Assembly (NCBI GenBank): GCA_958295665.1
Contig: OY282560.1
Span: forward strand, 267,941,315-268,005,314
DNA length: 64,000 nt
Direction of reading: 5' to 3'
From: Tipula vernalis
Taxonomy: Eukaryota; Arthropoda; Insecta; Diptera; Tipulidae
Shown here piece by piece: positions 11,901-23,741 of this stretch. Position numbers and translations under genes: made by a program. Under the pieces are notes generated by a model. It had not been told where the DNA came from. It did no database searches and saw only the letters and a program-made list of their open reading frames with translations. How positions within the stretch are numbered: the first letter of the stretch is position 1; the number at the start of each line of letters is the position of its first letter.

Positions 11901-12684
11901 CAAATTCTATATTAAGCGCTTTACCCACTGAAAAACGAAAAGAAAAATCGGATTTAGTTTTTTCGATATAATTCCAAAATTATTTATTTGTTTTCGCTAA
12001 AATCTTCTGGTTGACCATACATTATTGTTGGACTACTCTACGAACTATTTTTGCACTAATATTTATTTCAAAACGTTCTCTCTTAAGCCAATCGAAGCAG
12101 AAAATCTGTTTGACAAACACAAGTTTTAAATTTTCTGTTCATACGCTTGTCTTTTTATTGGATTTTCCGGTTCCCGGCGTTCTTTCTGTTGTTTTTGTAG
12201 TGCTAAACTTTTTTATTAAAAATAGTAACTACATCCCACTTCATTTACAATAAACCTTTCAAAAAGATTTTCCTATCGCAGAGCTAAAATTACACTTTTT
12301 TGTTCAGAACTTAAATTTTTTCAGTTTTTATGCTACTGCTACTGCGCAGTTCTTGATCAAAACTGATGAAATTTCAAAAGGGGACTTTACATGGTCAGTA
12401 ATAATGTCATTATTTGAAATATTGACAAAATACTGACCGTGTAATGATGATAGTGAAGTAGTGAAAGACGGTATTGAGGAATGACCGATAATTCCACAAT
12501 TCCATATTACGGCATACGATACTGACAGTATTAATTGATCGTGTAATTTAAACAGTAACTCAGTTCACAGTATTTTTATTTTGTTTTTGTGTGTTTTTGA
12601 AGGGCTACATGAAAAAATATAATAGGAGATTATTAATTTAATAATTTAATTTAAAAAGGGATATATAATAATAATAAATACAAA

Positions 12685-14345
12685 ATGGATGAGGAAAGTG
12701 TCGAAAATAATGTTGAAGAGGAGGTGGTTAGTGATAATAAAGACTTATTAGTCCATTTTATTGAAAAATTAGAAGAGTTATCGGAATTGTGGAATTCGAG
12801 AAATCCGTTGTATATGCGAAAAGATAAACGAGTTTCAGCTTTAAAACTGTTGCTGAAAATTTTTAAAAAAATTAAATCTGATGCCACAATTGACGACATT
12901 AGGAAAAAAAATAAACACGTTGCGTTCAAATTATAGAAAAGAGAAAAAAAAATTGAACAATCAAAAAGATCTGGCATTGGAATAGACGAGATATACAAGC
13001 CTTCGTTTTGGGTTTTTTATGCTTTACAGTTTTTAGATACTGCTGAAAAACCAATAAAAAGTCAATCATCTATAGTAGAAAATGAAACAAGACTTCAAGT
13101 GAGTATTATTTCATTACAATTTTGAGTTATTATAACACATAATAATATTTTTAAATTTTGCCTTCATTGTTGAAATAATTGCAATACTGATCTCTAACTT
13201 ATTTGGCACTGAATTCTGAATTACGAGATGAATTTGCTTGTACGCGCTCTCCCAAATTTTTTGATTCAATGTTAATCGTGGATGTGTAAACTTGAGGTGA
13301 TTTTTTCATTAAAAAGTTCTGTAAATAACAACAAGCCAAAGTTATTGTTGTCGCTTTTTCTGGTGGAAGACAAATATGCTTCTGGAATACCCCGAATCTG
13401 GCAGCTAATATTCCAAAAGCATTTTCAACTACATAACGTGTAGCGAAAAAATGATGATTAAATTTTTCTTGCTCCGCTGTGCAATTTTTTTGAGAATATG
13501 GCTTCAGTAAATTTACATTTAGTGCAAATGCTTCGTCCGCAATAAAAACGGAAGGAAAACATTTTGTTGAATTTGGTAGATGGGTGGAATGTGGAATTTT
13601 TAATTCATTTTGTTGATAGTTCGCAAAATTTTGTATAAAATAATACACCGCCATCGGAAACTCTGCCTTTTGCACCAACATCCACCATTATAAACTGACG
13701 ATCCACATTAACTAATGCCATTAATACGATGCTGTAATACCCTTTATAATTATAGTACAACGATGCCGAATGCCGTGTTGTTAGGTCTCCGTATGGCGAT
13801 GTGCTTCCCATCAAGTGCTCCTAGACATGTGCTAAAGTTGCATTTCTCTCCAAATTGTCTTGCGATTATTTTCCAGTCTTTACAGGTTGATGGAAACTGA
13901 AATTGACATGATTTTTTTTATGTTACAGACAGAAAATACATCTGAATAATTATGTTCTAAAGGAAATGGAAATGAAAATTCAGGTCCAGGCCAGTCTTCG
14001 ATTGACTCATCGCATCATCGTTTCCGATCAGAAACTAAACGCAAAAATAAAGATTATATGACAAAATAAAATAAGTTACTGAACTTAGCTTGCGATTATT
14101 TATCTCAAAACGATCCGGATCTAGACACTGCAAAGGTCTGGAGTAAGAAACTCAAGTCATTGCCTTCCCAGCAAAAAATTATTCGCAGAGAAAGCCATAA
14201 ACGGTGTTCTATTTGAAGCACAATTGGGAACTTTAAATAAATATTCTGTGCGAATAAATGAAGAACATACAATATCCCGTGACACCCCATATAGAACGCC
14301 AACACCACATCATGATACTAGATTTTCAGAATCTAGTCCTATTTA
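12685..14345 (+). pseudogene. MADF/Myb-SANT-like partner of Harbinger 1, two exons, broken
   Basis: Exon 1 (12685-13098) encodes a MADF domain: LVHFIEKLEELSELW at residues 24-38, then, after a one-base insertion in an A run near 12905, LRSNYRKEKKKIEQS and IYKPSFWVFYALQFL. It ends at caa|gtgagt (donor 13099). An acceptor ttacag at 13921-13928 opens exon 2 (13929-14345). Exon 2 has two in-frame stops and a shift but still reads SGPGQSSIDSSHHRFRSE, DTAKVWSKKLKSLP and AINGVLFEAQLGTL, the tail usual for these proteins. They bind element DNA and help import the transposase. The intron contains the transposase exon on the opposite strand. Confidence 0.75.
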
Positions 14346-15041
14346 AGTTTTATTGTACTCAGATTCGGATTACACAAATGAAACAATTTTATCGGATGTA
14401 CCATCAAGTGATACATTTCAATTTTCTGTTGCCCATCAAAGGGAAATTCAGTCTAATGTTGCAACATATTTAAGTAATTTTAAGTAATACATTTAAATTG
14501 AAAATTTTCATTTTATAACGACCTTCTCTAGACGAACAATTTTTGAAATCAATTTTCATTTTCAGACCAATTGAATTTACTTGTTTTTGTTATTATTATT
14601 TGTTTCAATAAAGGATTACAACTATACCTAGAAGTTTTATTTATCTTACCTTTATATAATCTTGTAAAACATGAACAAGCGCACTACACGTTTCAATAAC
14701 AATTTGGCTTATGCATGCTGGCGATATAAGAACAGAAAATTTTAGGTCCTCAAAGCTTCTTCCAGTATCCAAGAACCGTAACGTTAATGCTAGCCTCTGT
14801 TTCACTGAAATCGATTGCCTCATAATTGTCTCTTCCCGTTTTATATAGGGAGCAACCATTACCAACAGCTTATTAAATAAATCTTCGTTGGAAGATTTAT
14901 ATGGGAGTATACATCTCGCCCCTTAAGCCATTCTTTCACCCAAAGTCTACCCTTTCGTTGAGTATGGTTTGGTTTTTTAATCACTGCGAAAGATAACACA
15001 ATTGCCAACCACGCTTTGTCCATATTTTTAAGTTTATACAC
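13199..15041 (-). pseudogene. Harbinger 1 DDE transposase, broken
   Basis: The N-terminal exon (about 15041-14650) shows MRQSISVKQRLALTLRFLDT and ISQIVIETC, the helical region common to insect Harbinger transposases. A donor (aaag|gtaaga, exon end 14650) and acceptor (tttcag, exon start 13896) define an intron of about 750 bases. The next exon reads LGALDGKHIAIRRP (first Asp), DVGAKGRVSDGGVL (second Asp) and YVVENAFGILAARFGVF (Glu), so the catalytic triad residues survive. Frameshifts near 13780 and 13640 separate them. The enzyme would cut at the inverted repeats; this copy is dead. Confidence 0.8.
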
Positions 15042-15173
15042 TTGTGCCTTTCCATGTACTGATATAATGACTGACGAAATTTATTGACCGTCTAAGGAAA
15101 TAAACATAACTGAAGTATTGATTCAGTATCTTAATCAGTAATTAATGACATTATTACTGACCGTGTAAAGTCC

Positions 15174-15940
15174 GCTAAAGCAAAACAAAAAATTATTTTT
15201 TTTGGATCCCGTTACTCCTACATTTGCAACAAAAACTAAGGTAACTTGAAACATTTAAACAAAATATCCATTTGCATGAACAATCTTGAATATTTTTGGT
15301 ATGGTAACATTTATCTGTCCATTACTGTAGTATTACGTTTTTTATCTTCTACCGCCTCTTTCCTCAACCTCAACCGTTCTAATAGGTGTGATATTATTTA
15401 AGTATGTCTCTTAATAACTTTAAATGCGGTTTAATTAAAGCAATTCACAAATAATGTATCAATCAAATTTAAATTAATAAAATGTCAATAAAACGTCACA
15501 GAAAAAATGTATATTTAAAAGCTTACTAGATGTGTATTTTTTTAAATATTGACAATAATTTAACAAATTTTTGTTTTTGGATCAAAATTTTAATCCGAGC
15601 AGGTGTTTTTATTTCTTGTTGTATATTGAATCAGGACCTGATCTGGTTCAGATCAAACAGAAATGCGGTTGTTATTTGCCACTAGCAAAGTATTTTAGAT
15701 AAATTTAAATCCATATTACACGGTAACCTGTTTATTTGTTGGAATTTAGAAAGTGTATTAACGCGTAGAAAATATTTCTCCGAAAAGGTTCATATTATCT
15801 CGGAAAACAGTTAAACAAAATTTGTTTACTACCCATATAAAAATCAACCCTGTTAAAATGACTTCACGTAATGCTTCAACTGACTTCAAATTTTGTAAAC
15901 AGGTAGATGATGGATTGGTCCCGTTTTCGAGAAAATCTGT
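15174..15940. other. AT-rich spacer between two Harbinger elements
   Basis: No open frame or family similarity is visible. Its left boundary is the terminal repeat of Harbinger 1. The outer end of Harbinger 2 may lie somewhere in this stretch, but I could not find its inverted repeat. Confidence 0.4.
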
Positions 15941-16374
15941 TTTCCACTGTAACCCCTTCTATTATAGACTAGAATGCACGCAAAACCCTTGAAAATTTTC
16001 GCGGCCGGTGGTTACCAGCTAGATGTTGGACAAAATTTTAATATTTCGATGAGTCAACCATCGGTAAGGAGCCCTTTACGATGTGACAGACGCAGTTGAT
16101 TCTAGTGGTTTTTTCAACGAGAAAGTTTACTTTTATAAAAACTTAAATGAATTGAATGCAGCGCGATAGAAGTAAGAAATAAATAATTTTTAATTTACTC
16201 TTATAATAATGTTGTACATCTTACTGTCTTGTAATGTTGTTGGATATGATTTTGTAGGATTTTCCCGGGGTTATTGAATACATAGATTGTACCAACTTAG
16301 CAATTGTGCCACCAAACAAAGAAAAAACAGGAACACAGGAAGAATTATTATCATTAGATCAATGTCCAACTTAT

Positions 16375-17074
16375 GTTATTATTATTCTTGAAGGGGCACG
16401 TGGGCGTTCAGCTACCTTGCACTGTGACATAAAAGATCTTTTATGCTTGGACCCTGCTTAATTATCCGCCCAGTCAATACTCAGGGTCCTAATGAACTTG
16501 ATAATTCTGCTGGCCGATATGCGATACATACTCTCTGGGCTCATTGCTCTCCCTCCTAGATGTCTACTGTAACATGTACTTCTGCTAGAAAGACCGTAGC
16601 ATTGGTACCCAAGAACTTCGAGAGGGCAGTTCCACTCCCGTATATTACTACCCCTGCACGTGCTCCGTTTTGACTTTACTCTTACGAGTTGCTGGGAATG
16701 GAAAGTCACCTGTAGGTCATCCAGCTTCACAACAGGAAGGCTAAATAAAAGTGGAGAATGCCTGGTATCCAGAGTTCGCATACTGTGGACTGATTAACCT
16801 ATCAGCCATTCATACATCGACATGTGCTGTTCCGCCTTCGATTTGGTTTTTTTGTCAAGGATTTCTCCTTTAGCGCCTTATTTTAGCCTATGACAAATGG
16901 CGTCAATCACCAGTGGTTGCCACAAGGAGGCAGCATGTACACTTGCGACTTGTGATCAGGTTGCCCCTTACACAATTGTTCCCATCACACAGCTACCCAA
17001 TACATGACCAGAACAGCTCACGTGATGCGCACCCTACTCAACTTTGGTCCCCCTGTAATAGACGACAAACCACC
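16375..17074 (-). mobile_element. 0.7 kb retroelement, copy 1
   Basis: It is flanked by a 13-base duplication with one mismatch (atgtccaacttat 16362-16374; atgtcaaacttat 17075-17087). Read on the minus strand it begins ggtggtttgtcgtctatta and ends in a short TAA-type repeat (attattattcttgaagg on the plus strand). A frame of 107 codons (16781-16458, -) is shared with the other copies. Compared with copy 3, about 32 bases are missing between two ctact repeats near 17035, a microhomology deletion. The TAA tail and variable target duplication point to LINE-driven retroposition. Confidence 0.8.
16458..16781 (-). CDS. Short conserved frame of the 0.7 kb retroelement, copy 1
   Basis: The 107-codon frame begins MRTLDTRHSPLLFSLPVVKL and continues with SQQLVRV, REWNCPLEVLG, SRHLGGRAMSPESMY and ends SIDWADN. 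The same frame and stop are kept in copy 3 (50543-50292) and up to the microsatellite in copy 2 (24074-24306). It could be the C-terminal end of a LINE ORF2 or a small protein of its own; I recognise no domain. Conservation may simply reflect recent amplification, so a function is not established. Confidence 0.4.
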   Translation of the reverse strand: MRTLDTRHSPLLFSLPVVKLDDLQVTFHSQQLVRVKSKRSTCRGSNIREWNCPLEVLGYQCYGLSSRSTCYSRHLGGRAMSPESMYRISASRIIKFIRTLSIDWADN

Positions 17075-17677
17075 ATGTCAAACTTATCAATCAATCTGCA
17101 GATTATCAATGTTAATGCTAACTTTCCTGGATCAACCCACGACAGTTATATTTTGAATAGTTTGTCAGGTCCGCCTGCAATGGAAACACTATATAGAAGG
17201 TATCCTAGAACTTACTATTTATTTGTTAGGTTAACAATATATTTAGAAATTTACCGAGAAAAAATGCTAACTATAATAATGTTCAAGGTGATTCTGGTTA
17301 TGGCCTACGACCATGAATTCTAACTCTAATTAAGGATGCTTCTGAGGGAAGTCCAGAAAGTCCTTATGATGATAAGCAGACTAAAGAGTTATCAAAATGA
17401 GATTTTGATGTTTGTTAAAACATCGACTAGTCTCCAGAAACGGTATCCAAAATAATAAACACATGTTGTGCACTGCACAACATGTGTATCGAGCACAATT
17501 TAGATAATGGTGAATTTGAAGAAACTGACGACCTATCAACAGCTTAGTAGATAGCCAACAAAACCTAAACGTTAATCCTCTTATCCAAACCGGAAGAAAA
17601 CTTCAATTTTCAATAATTACCAAATATTTTACTGAATAAAGTATGATTTACTTTGTTTTGAATTACATATTCACATA

Positions 17678-18737
17678 TTAATTTAATTTAATATAATCCG
17701 TCATTTCTTTCGTAATATGTTCAAGATTTTCGAGACTTGTTGCTATCCTCTGTCTTGCTAAACTACTTGCCTCCTTTGCTTTCACCATCCTCTCTAATAA
17801 CTCTAGTTTTACCTTATAATATTCTCCTTTAGCGTCTATTTGTTTATCAGTTGACTTACTGGTAGTGTTAGCCGTGTTGATCGTTTCAGTAAGGCGCTGA
17901 GCTGCAATACTTCGTTTACGTTCTAAAATTATTACAATGGATAATAATAACAAAAGGCATTTTAAAATTGAGTATTCCTTACTTTTGACTGGAGGTTCCT
18001 TATTATCGTTCTGTGTGGTTTGTTGGTTTTGCCCTAATGATTCCACTGTACTAATCTCTATTTGGTTTGATTCTACAGTGTTGTCAGGTGACAGAGATAA
18101 GAATTCTGTAATCACAGCATCGTTGTCCATACTTCCGGCGTCATTTTCCTCTACTTTAATGATATCCGATAGATTATCTTCAATAGTTAATTCCTGAGGA
18201 AAAAATATCTTATAACATAAATAAATAATTAAGATAATATTAGTTATAAACCATTTCCAATGTGCTTTCTGGGACACTTGTATGACGATAAACACAGGTT
18301 TCGTCTAAAAGGTCTCGAATTCTTTCTTCTGATTCGTTTAATTGTAGTTGCTTGGAAGTCACTTCACCAGTTATTGCAAATTCTCTTTTATTTTGGGCTA
18401 CTTTAGTGCGAACCTCGTTCCTCATATCCTGCCAGCACTGAAAAATATTTAAGATAGTTTATTATGTTTATGTTTTTAAATATACACACTATCATACTTT
18501 TCTCCAATTTTGCCAAGATTTAAACGAACCAGGGATAGCATTTAACATATTTGCACCTTGCTCCCAAGTTTGCGCTGCTTCCTTAATTTTTTTCATATTA
18601 TCCAGCTTTTTTAAAAGTAAACTTTTGTGATTTTCCACAAAATCAATTAAAGCATTTTTTTGTGTTTTCGTGACATAGCCTCCTCTTTTCTTCGATTTTT
18701 TTTCCATTTTGCAAAACGTTGGCGTTAAAAGAAACAC
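17678..18737 (-). CDS. Harbinger 2 Myb/SANT-like DNA-binding partner, four exons, apparently intact
   Basis: Exon 1 (18737-18498) holds a basic start (MEKKSKKRGGYVTKTQKNAL, likely Met at 18707) and a zeste-type Myb/SANT domain with spaced Trp residues (QTWEQ, SWQNWRK). Splice sites join it to exon 2 (18437-18252; CWQDMRNEV continues the domain), exon 3 (18193-17983; acidic linker) and exon 4 (17922-17678; a helical, possibly coiled-coil tail ending DYIKLN). All introns are 58-60 bases with GT...AG ends and the phase is kept, giving about 283-293 residues. Such proteins bind the transposon ends and bring the transposase to the nucleus. Its neighbour transposase is broken, so it could only act on other copies or be unused. 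Confidence 0.7.
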
Positions 18738-19849
18738 TTTTAAATTTTCACTTCTTATTACGTTATAAGTACTTTAAAATAAATGTATGTCGAGTTCAAC
18801 TGGGATTATCATAAAGAATGAAATTTTTGATGCTCAACAAATGTAAAAGCAGAATGATTTTTTTTCATCATTGTGTTGGTGAATATATTTGAACTAACCC
18901 AACACAACCAAACCGCACTGTTGCGATACATTGGATATAAAACTGTATCCAAATACGCCGTATACAAACACGACATTATATAAACATTCATATTTTTTAT
19001 GTAAGTATTTCCATTCCATAAAACTTACCAACACACTGACACAAGCCGATATAAATTTTATTTTATCACATCTGTTTCCACATGTGTACATCTGTCAAAA
19101 TTCCCTTGGTATTTTCGTATGTATGTATATTCTACATGCAACCAAATACCCTATTCAAGAATTACTCGGAATTTTATGAGTGTGTTAAATTTTTTTTTGA
19201 TAATTGTTTGTGTTTGGTTTGTCAGCGAGATACAAAATTTACAAAATTTTGTTTGTTCTGATCATGATTATTGCTTTGGTAAAGTTTTTAGTTTAAAATG
19301 TTTTAGCTGGGTTAGAATTGTCTAAAGCAAGAGCAACAATTTTATTTGTTTGTTATGTTTATACCTAAAACCTGTTTCCTTTACTTTACACAATGCAATT
19401 ATAGTTGCAACTTTACCAAAGCAATAGAGAAATTGTTAGTGTAAATTAAAAATATTTTTGCGATGTGTTTTTTGCATTATGTCAGTTCATTTTTTAAGAA
19501 TTTTGTTTATTCTATTATGATTTCTGACATAAAAAAAATTTGAAATGATTTTTTATACTAATTTTGTAAATCTAAAATCTATGTGCAAACATTGACATTT
19601 TCGTATATGGGAAACTTTTTCCACCTGCTTGTATCCATTCGGAAATATTTCTTAGTAGCGAAAAGTTTACATTAGTAGGGAATTCAAGAATACATGAATT
19701 GCAATGCGCACAGATATGGAAAATGCGCATGTGGAACCTAATACGTCAAAAAATGTGAAAATCTGATTGTTAAAAATGACTATTATAACATAAGATAATC
19801 TTCAAAAGTAATTATAAAAGCGATAGTACCATATGGATTGAAAAAATTA
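18738..19849. other. AT-rich spacer with a small inverted repeat
   Basis: No gene is visible. A 17-base perfect inverted repeat, attgctttggtaaagtt at 19270-19286 and its complement at 19409-19425, encloses about 120 bases. This could be a short foldback unit. Several short frames on both strands have the composition of chance AT-rich DNA. Confidence 0.4.
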
Positions 19850-22560
19850 GATTAATTTTTGATAGTGATAGTTATAGTGATAGTGATTGCTCTATTGATT
19901 CTCCGATATATAGACCGTTAGATGCTAATGAATTAGACGTATTATCAAAAGTTTGAAAGAAAAAAGAAAAATAGAAATAAATTATAATATTGATATTAAT
20001 AAAGATAGTTTTATAAAACCAATAGACATGATGCAAGTAGAAAATATCACGGCGTTAGTAAATACATCCAAAATACCCAATTCGATAAAAGATTTACCTA
20101 GCTATGAGGGAAATCGTCACATATTGTATGATTTCATAGACAAAGTGGATGAAATTATAACAGAATGCGAAACAATTGTAGGAGCAGGTAATATACCGAC
20201 GAAGTATTGACGATGTATGGGATATCTCTGTGTTGGACCTCAATTCGTGAAAACTTAATAAACCACTAAGCAGATAAGAGAAATGAGATCAGTATCATTC
20301 GCGATCTTGATATGATACACCAAGGTGGACGTACATTGGAAAATATTTTTGCAGAATTATAGATATTCAGTCCACCATATTCTCACACATAAGGTTAAAC
20401 GAATGCGATGAAAATGTTAGCAAAGCAAAAGAACAGTTGTATCGAGAGATGTGCTCATCCACATTTCACGCTGGTCTAAAGAAACCCATCGGTTTTCACC
20501 CCCTAAAACAATAAATGAAGCATTCTCATTATAAATGACATTACAGAACATGCATTATCTTATAAATAAAACACAGACACAAGTCCCTGCAGTAACTCCT
20601 AATCGGATATTATATCGACCACCCTTTCCTAACCTTATTAGACAACCATATATCATTCAACAACCCCGATTGCAAATGACGCACTCCGACCAACTTTAAA
20701 ATTATTATTTTAATCAAAGATCTTTCCAAAATTCACAACAATTACAACAACCTAGACCGAATTATCAACAAACTCAAAATTATAAACCCTTCCAAAGACC
20801 ACCATTCAAATTACCATACAATAAAATTGAATCAATTGATACTATATCCAATACAAATAAATTTACTCAACCTACACGGTTTAATAATTTAAACTTTGGT
20901 TATAAATAATAAACCTCAACAACACTCTTTTCAACCCACTGGCATAAAATTCAAAAGCGAAGAACTCTTTAATATACAAAATGACATCTTGCATTTTCAC
21001 CATGATCAGGAAGTAAATAACGATCAAAATTTCTTTCCAAATTTAGATTATGCGATTGAAGTGGAACGTCAAACCGAAATTCCTAATCCAGATGAGAATT
21101 ACCACGAAGTAGATGACTCGGAAACCCTTAAGGGTACATACATTTGAACACCCACCAATCTTCAATGTTACCCTACATACATATTAAACTCAATCCTAAA
21201 ACAATTCTTAAAATGCTCATAGATACCGGAGCAAACAAATCTTTTATAGATCCAAAGTATATACATATGTACATCCTTCACGGATCCAAAAAATTCCGTC
21301 AGTAACCATCAATACATTATTTTAAAAATATCAAATAACTAATCAAGTAACAGTAAATGGTCTCATGAGGTTTAAAACTAAGGAACCATTAGAATTCTTG
21401 GTTTTCAAGTTTCACAATTACTTTGCCGGACTCTATAATGCACGGAATTTATGCAAAAGTTGAATATTAAATTAGATTTTGAGAAATCTACTTTAACCAC
21501 TAACGGTACGTAAAATCATCCCACTACTCTTCAAACCAAATATCATATCAAAAAATTATACTGTTGATAAGCAAGAGGGCGATGTCTACATTAAACCAAT
21601 CCACATACATGAACTTCTTGTTATACCTGAATAAAGCGATAAATTGGTACGCTTTAGTTGAATGTGCTAATTGGTCAAATAAAGAACAAAAATGTTTATT
21701 GAACAACCTATAAAAGTTGAAAGGGAACAAGATTAATACATAAAAATAAATCATTTTTCTATAACGAGCAATGACACTAACCAATCAAAAGATATTGCTG
21801 AGCTTATTCGCACATCTCATTTGAACTCAGAAGAGACAAAAGCCTTACATAAGTTATGTAAACAGTATGAAAATATATTTTTCAAAGAAACACATCAACT
21901 GACCTTTACCAATCAGATCAAGCATGATATCAATCTTCACAATGAAAAAATTGTTTTTACGAAAAGTTACAGGTATCAGTTACAGGTATCCGTATATCTA
22001 CAAGAAGGAAGTACGTAAACAGATTGATAAAATGTTGGATCAGAGGATAGACTACCGTAACTTTAATGAGCAAACAGTAGATGACCGTTCCCCACTTCCG
22101 AATATAACGGAGATCCTGGATACGCTTGGGAAATGTATGTATTTCACAACGTTTAACTTGGCATCCGGATTCCACCAAATCGAGATGAATCCTTGTGACA
22201 TTCAAAAAACAGCATTTACGGTCGATAATGGACACTATGAATATATTCGTATGTCATTCGGGCTGAAATACACACCATCCACATTCGAAGGAAGAGCGAC
22301 GGATAACGTTCGTAAGGGTTTGCAAGGCAAAAGTTGTCTTTGCTGAAAAGCATACTTCCTCTTCAAAAGCATATTAGTAATCTAAGTCAAGTTTTCAATA
22401 AATTGTAACAAGCTAACTTGAAAGTGCAGTTCGATAAGTACGAATTCTATCACAAAGAAGTGGCCTTTTGAGGACACATCATCAGTTGAGAAGGAGTTAA
22501 GCCCAACCACGAAAAGATTGAGGTAGTAAAGAAATTTGCTTCAATGTTTAACTTAAGTTT
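19850..22560 (+). pseudogene. Ty3/Gypsy-like retrotransposon gag-pol remnant
   Basis: Order and content fit a Ty3/Gypsy element of the 17.6/297 type. The gag segment begins with an Asp/Ser-rich stretch near 19860 and a region around PSYEGNRHILYDF (about 20100). A protease motif LIDTGANKSF lies near 21213. The RT has SPLPNITEIL, FNLASGFHQIEM and YIRMSFGLKYTPSTF between 22090 and 22290. The downstream catalytic YLDD box is lost: the frame breaks right after LQGK at about 22335. A later RT piece reaches about 22560, where a run of 11 T ends the similarity. RNase H, integrase, any envelope gene and LTRs are not seen. Many stops and shifts show an old, inactive copy. Confidence 0.75.
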
Positions 22561-23019
22561 TTTTTTTTTTCAACAATATTTCCTCTTGAGGACACTCATC
22601 AGTTCATTACTTAACGATTTTCATAAAAAAATATTTATTAATCTTATATTATTCTTCAATTAACAAAATCTCAAAATAAAACAATAAAAAAAACTAGTTA
22701 AACAATCAATTAAAGTTGTAAAGTTATATTCAAAATAAACAATTAAGGATAATATGAACCTGTGTACTAATGTAATTTAATATTAAAAAATGAATCTTCA
22801 ATGTTTCAATAATAAATAATAAAATTATAAAAAAATAAAATTGTATAATAATATTAAATATACTAAATTTTCCAAAAACTCAATACAATAATTTTAAATT
22901 AAGTAACCACCTAATTTAAATTTAGTGACGAAGTATAGTATTTCGTTCAATAAAACATTCACTTTCCTACTATTAATTTCACCTATTTTTATGCCATAAA
23001 ATAATTCTTGTAGAAAAGA
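22561..23019. other. Very AT-rich spacer
   Basis: After a T run at 22560-22570 the sequence is almost pure A/T with no usable frame. I see nothing recognisable before the Tc3-like fragment. Confidence 0.5.
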
Positions 23020-23580
23020 ACAGGAATTGGTAGCAGCGATAGGAAACTCCAAAATTGAAAACATAGAATATTTTAAAACATATTTACATATATCCGTTGG
23101 CCAGAAAATGGAAAAAATTGAAGAGGTCGCACAGCAAGGGCGACAACAGAACGGGCACATAGAGGCTATTTTGCGCGAAGCTTCGAATTCGATGCTATCT
23201 GCAAAAAACTACTTACTGTTCAGAGGATAATAAAAAAGTGTTCACATCTCCGGCGACAAAAACTTACGAAAAAACAACGTTTGCTCCAGCAAAATAGAAG
23301 TGCTCGATTGGAATATTGCCGTGGACATCTGCATTGGAAGGAAGAACGGTTCCAGGTTACTTTTTTCGGACGAGAAAAAGTTTAATTGAAATGGACCATA
23401 TGGTTTTAGACATTACTTCCATGATTTGAGGAAATTGGTGCTATTCTTGTCCCGCCGCACCAAGAGTGTTGGTTCCATCATGGTGTGAACAGCAATTTCT
23501 TTTCATGGTGCTATTGATTTCGTTGTCCTGGAGGGCCGACAACACTCTAGAGGCTTATTTTATTAATCCATTTCTTACTT
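23020..23580 (+). pseudogene. Tc3-like (Tc1/mariner) transposase fragment
   Basis: The plus-strand translation, over shifts, gives ILREASNSMLSAK (linker before the catalytic domain), then TVQRIIKKCSHLRR, RSARLEYCRGHLHW, a degraded first-Asp region (VTFFGREKV where FSDEKKF is usual), and VGSIM-like and VLEGRQ-like remnants. These are typical of Tc1/Tc3 transposases with a DDE fold. The first catalytic Asp is changed and stops are common. No terminal inverted repeat was found. Confidence 0.65.
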
Positions 23581-23738
23581 TCGGATAGCAACTTTTTTGA
23601 ATTTTCCGAGATTTCCCACGGGAAACTTGAACTGAATTTTTTTTCCTGCGATAACTATTGACAAGTCACATCAATGCAATCCATCTCCAGACATAACACT
23701 CTAGAGGCTGATTTTATTCATCCATTTCTTACTTTCGG
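23541..23738 (+). repeat. 154-bp spaced direct duplication in the Tc3-like remnant
   Basis: About 44 bases (aacactctagaggcttattt and onward to cttactttcgg, 23541-23584) recur at 23695-23738 with two differences. The duplicated segment is part of the Tc3-like gene, just before the second copy of the 0.7 kb retroelement begins (23742). Confidence 0.6.
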
Positions 23739-23741
23739 CTA

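Larger units (their letters stand above)
12382..15173. mobile_element. PIF/Harbinger element 1 with matching terminal inverted repeats
   Basis: The ends match as inverted repeats over about 31 bases: ggactttacatggtcagtaat at 12382 and its complement ending gtaaagtcc at 15173, with one mismatch (T/C). Inside are the two genes of a Harbinger element: a MADF-type partner (+) and a DDE transposase (-). The 2.8 kb length fits the superfamily. The expected three-base target duplication is not clear (agg versus gct). Both genes contain breaks, so the copy is no longer autonomous. Confidence 0.85.
15960..17640 (+). pseudogene. Harbinger 2 transposase, split by a retroelement
   Basis: An N-terminal piece near 16005-16100 reads GGYQLDVGQNFNISMSQPSV. 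The next exon starts after tttgtag (16257) with FPGVIEYIDCTNLAIVPP, holding the first Asp region. At 16375 the 0.7 kb retroelement interrupts it; after the 13-bp duplication (17075-17087) coding resumes with INLQIINVNANFPGSTHDSYI, which has the second Asp position as N (VNA for VDA) but a Ser-Thr-His-Asp block. Further on, DSGYGLRP and EGSPESPYD are standard Harbinger motifs. Frameshifts and a TAA after GLRP add to the damage. The partner gene lies convergent, 17678-18737 (-). Confidence 0.75.

Noticed and set aside
12011..12253. 80-codon hydrophobic frame on the plus strand
   Set aside because: Chance AT-rich composition opposite the decayed upstream end of LINE C; no family, no start context.
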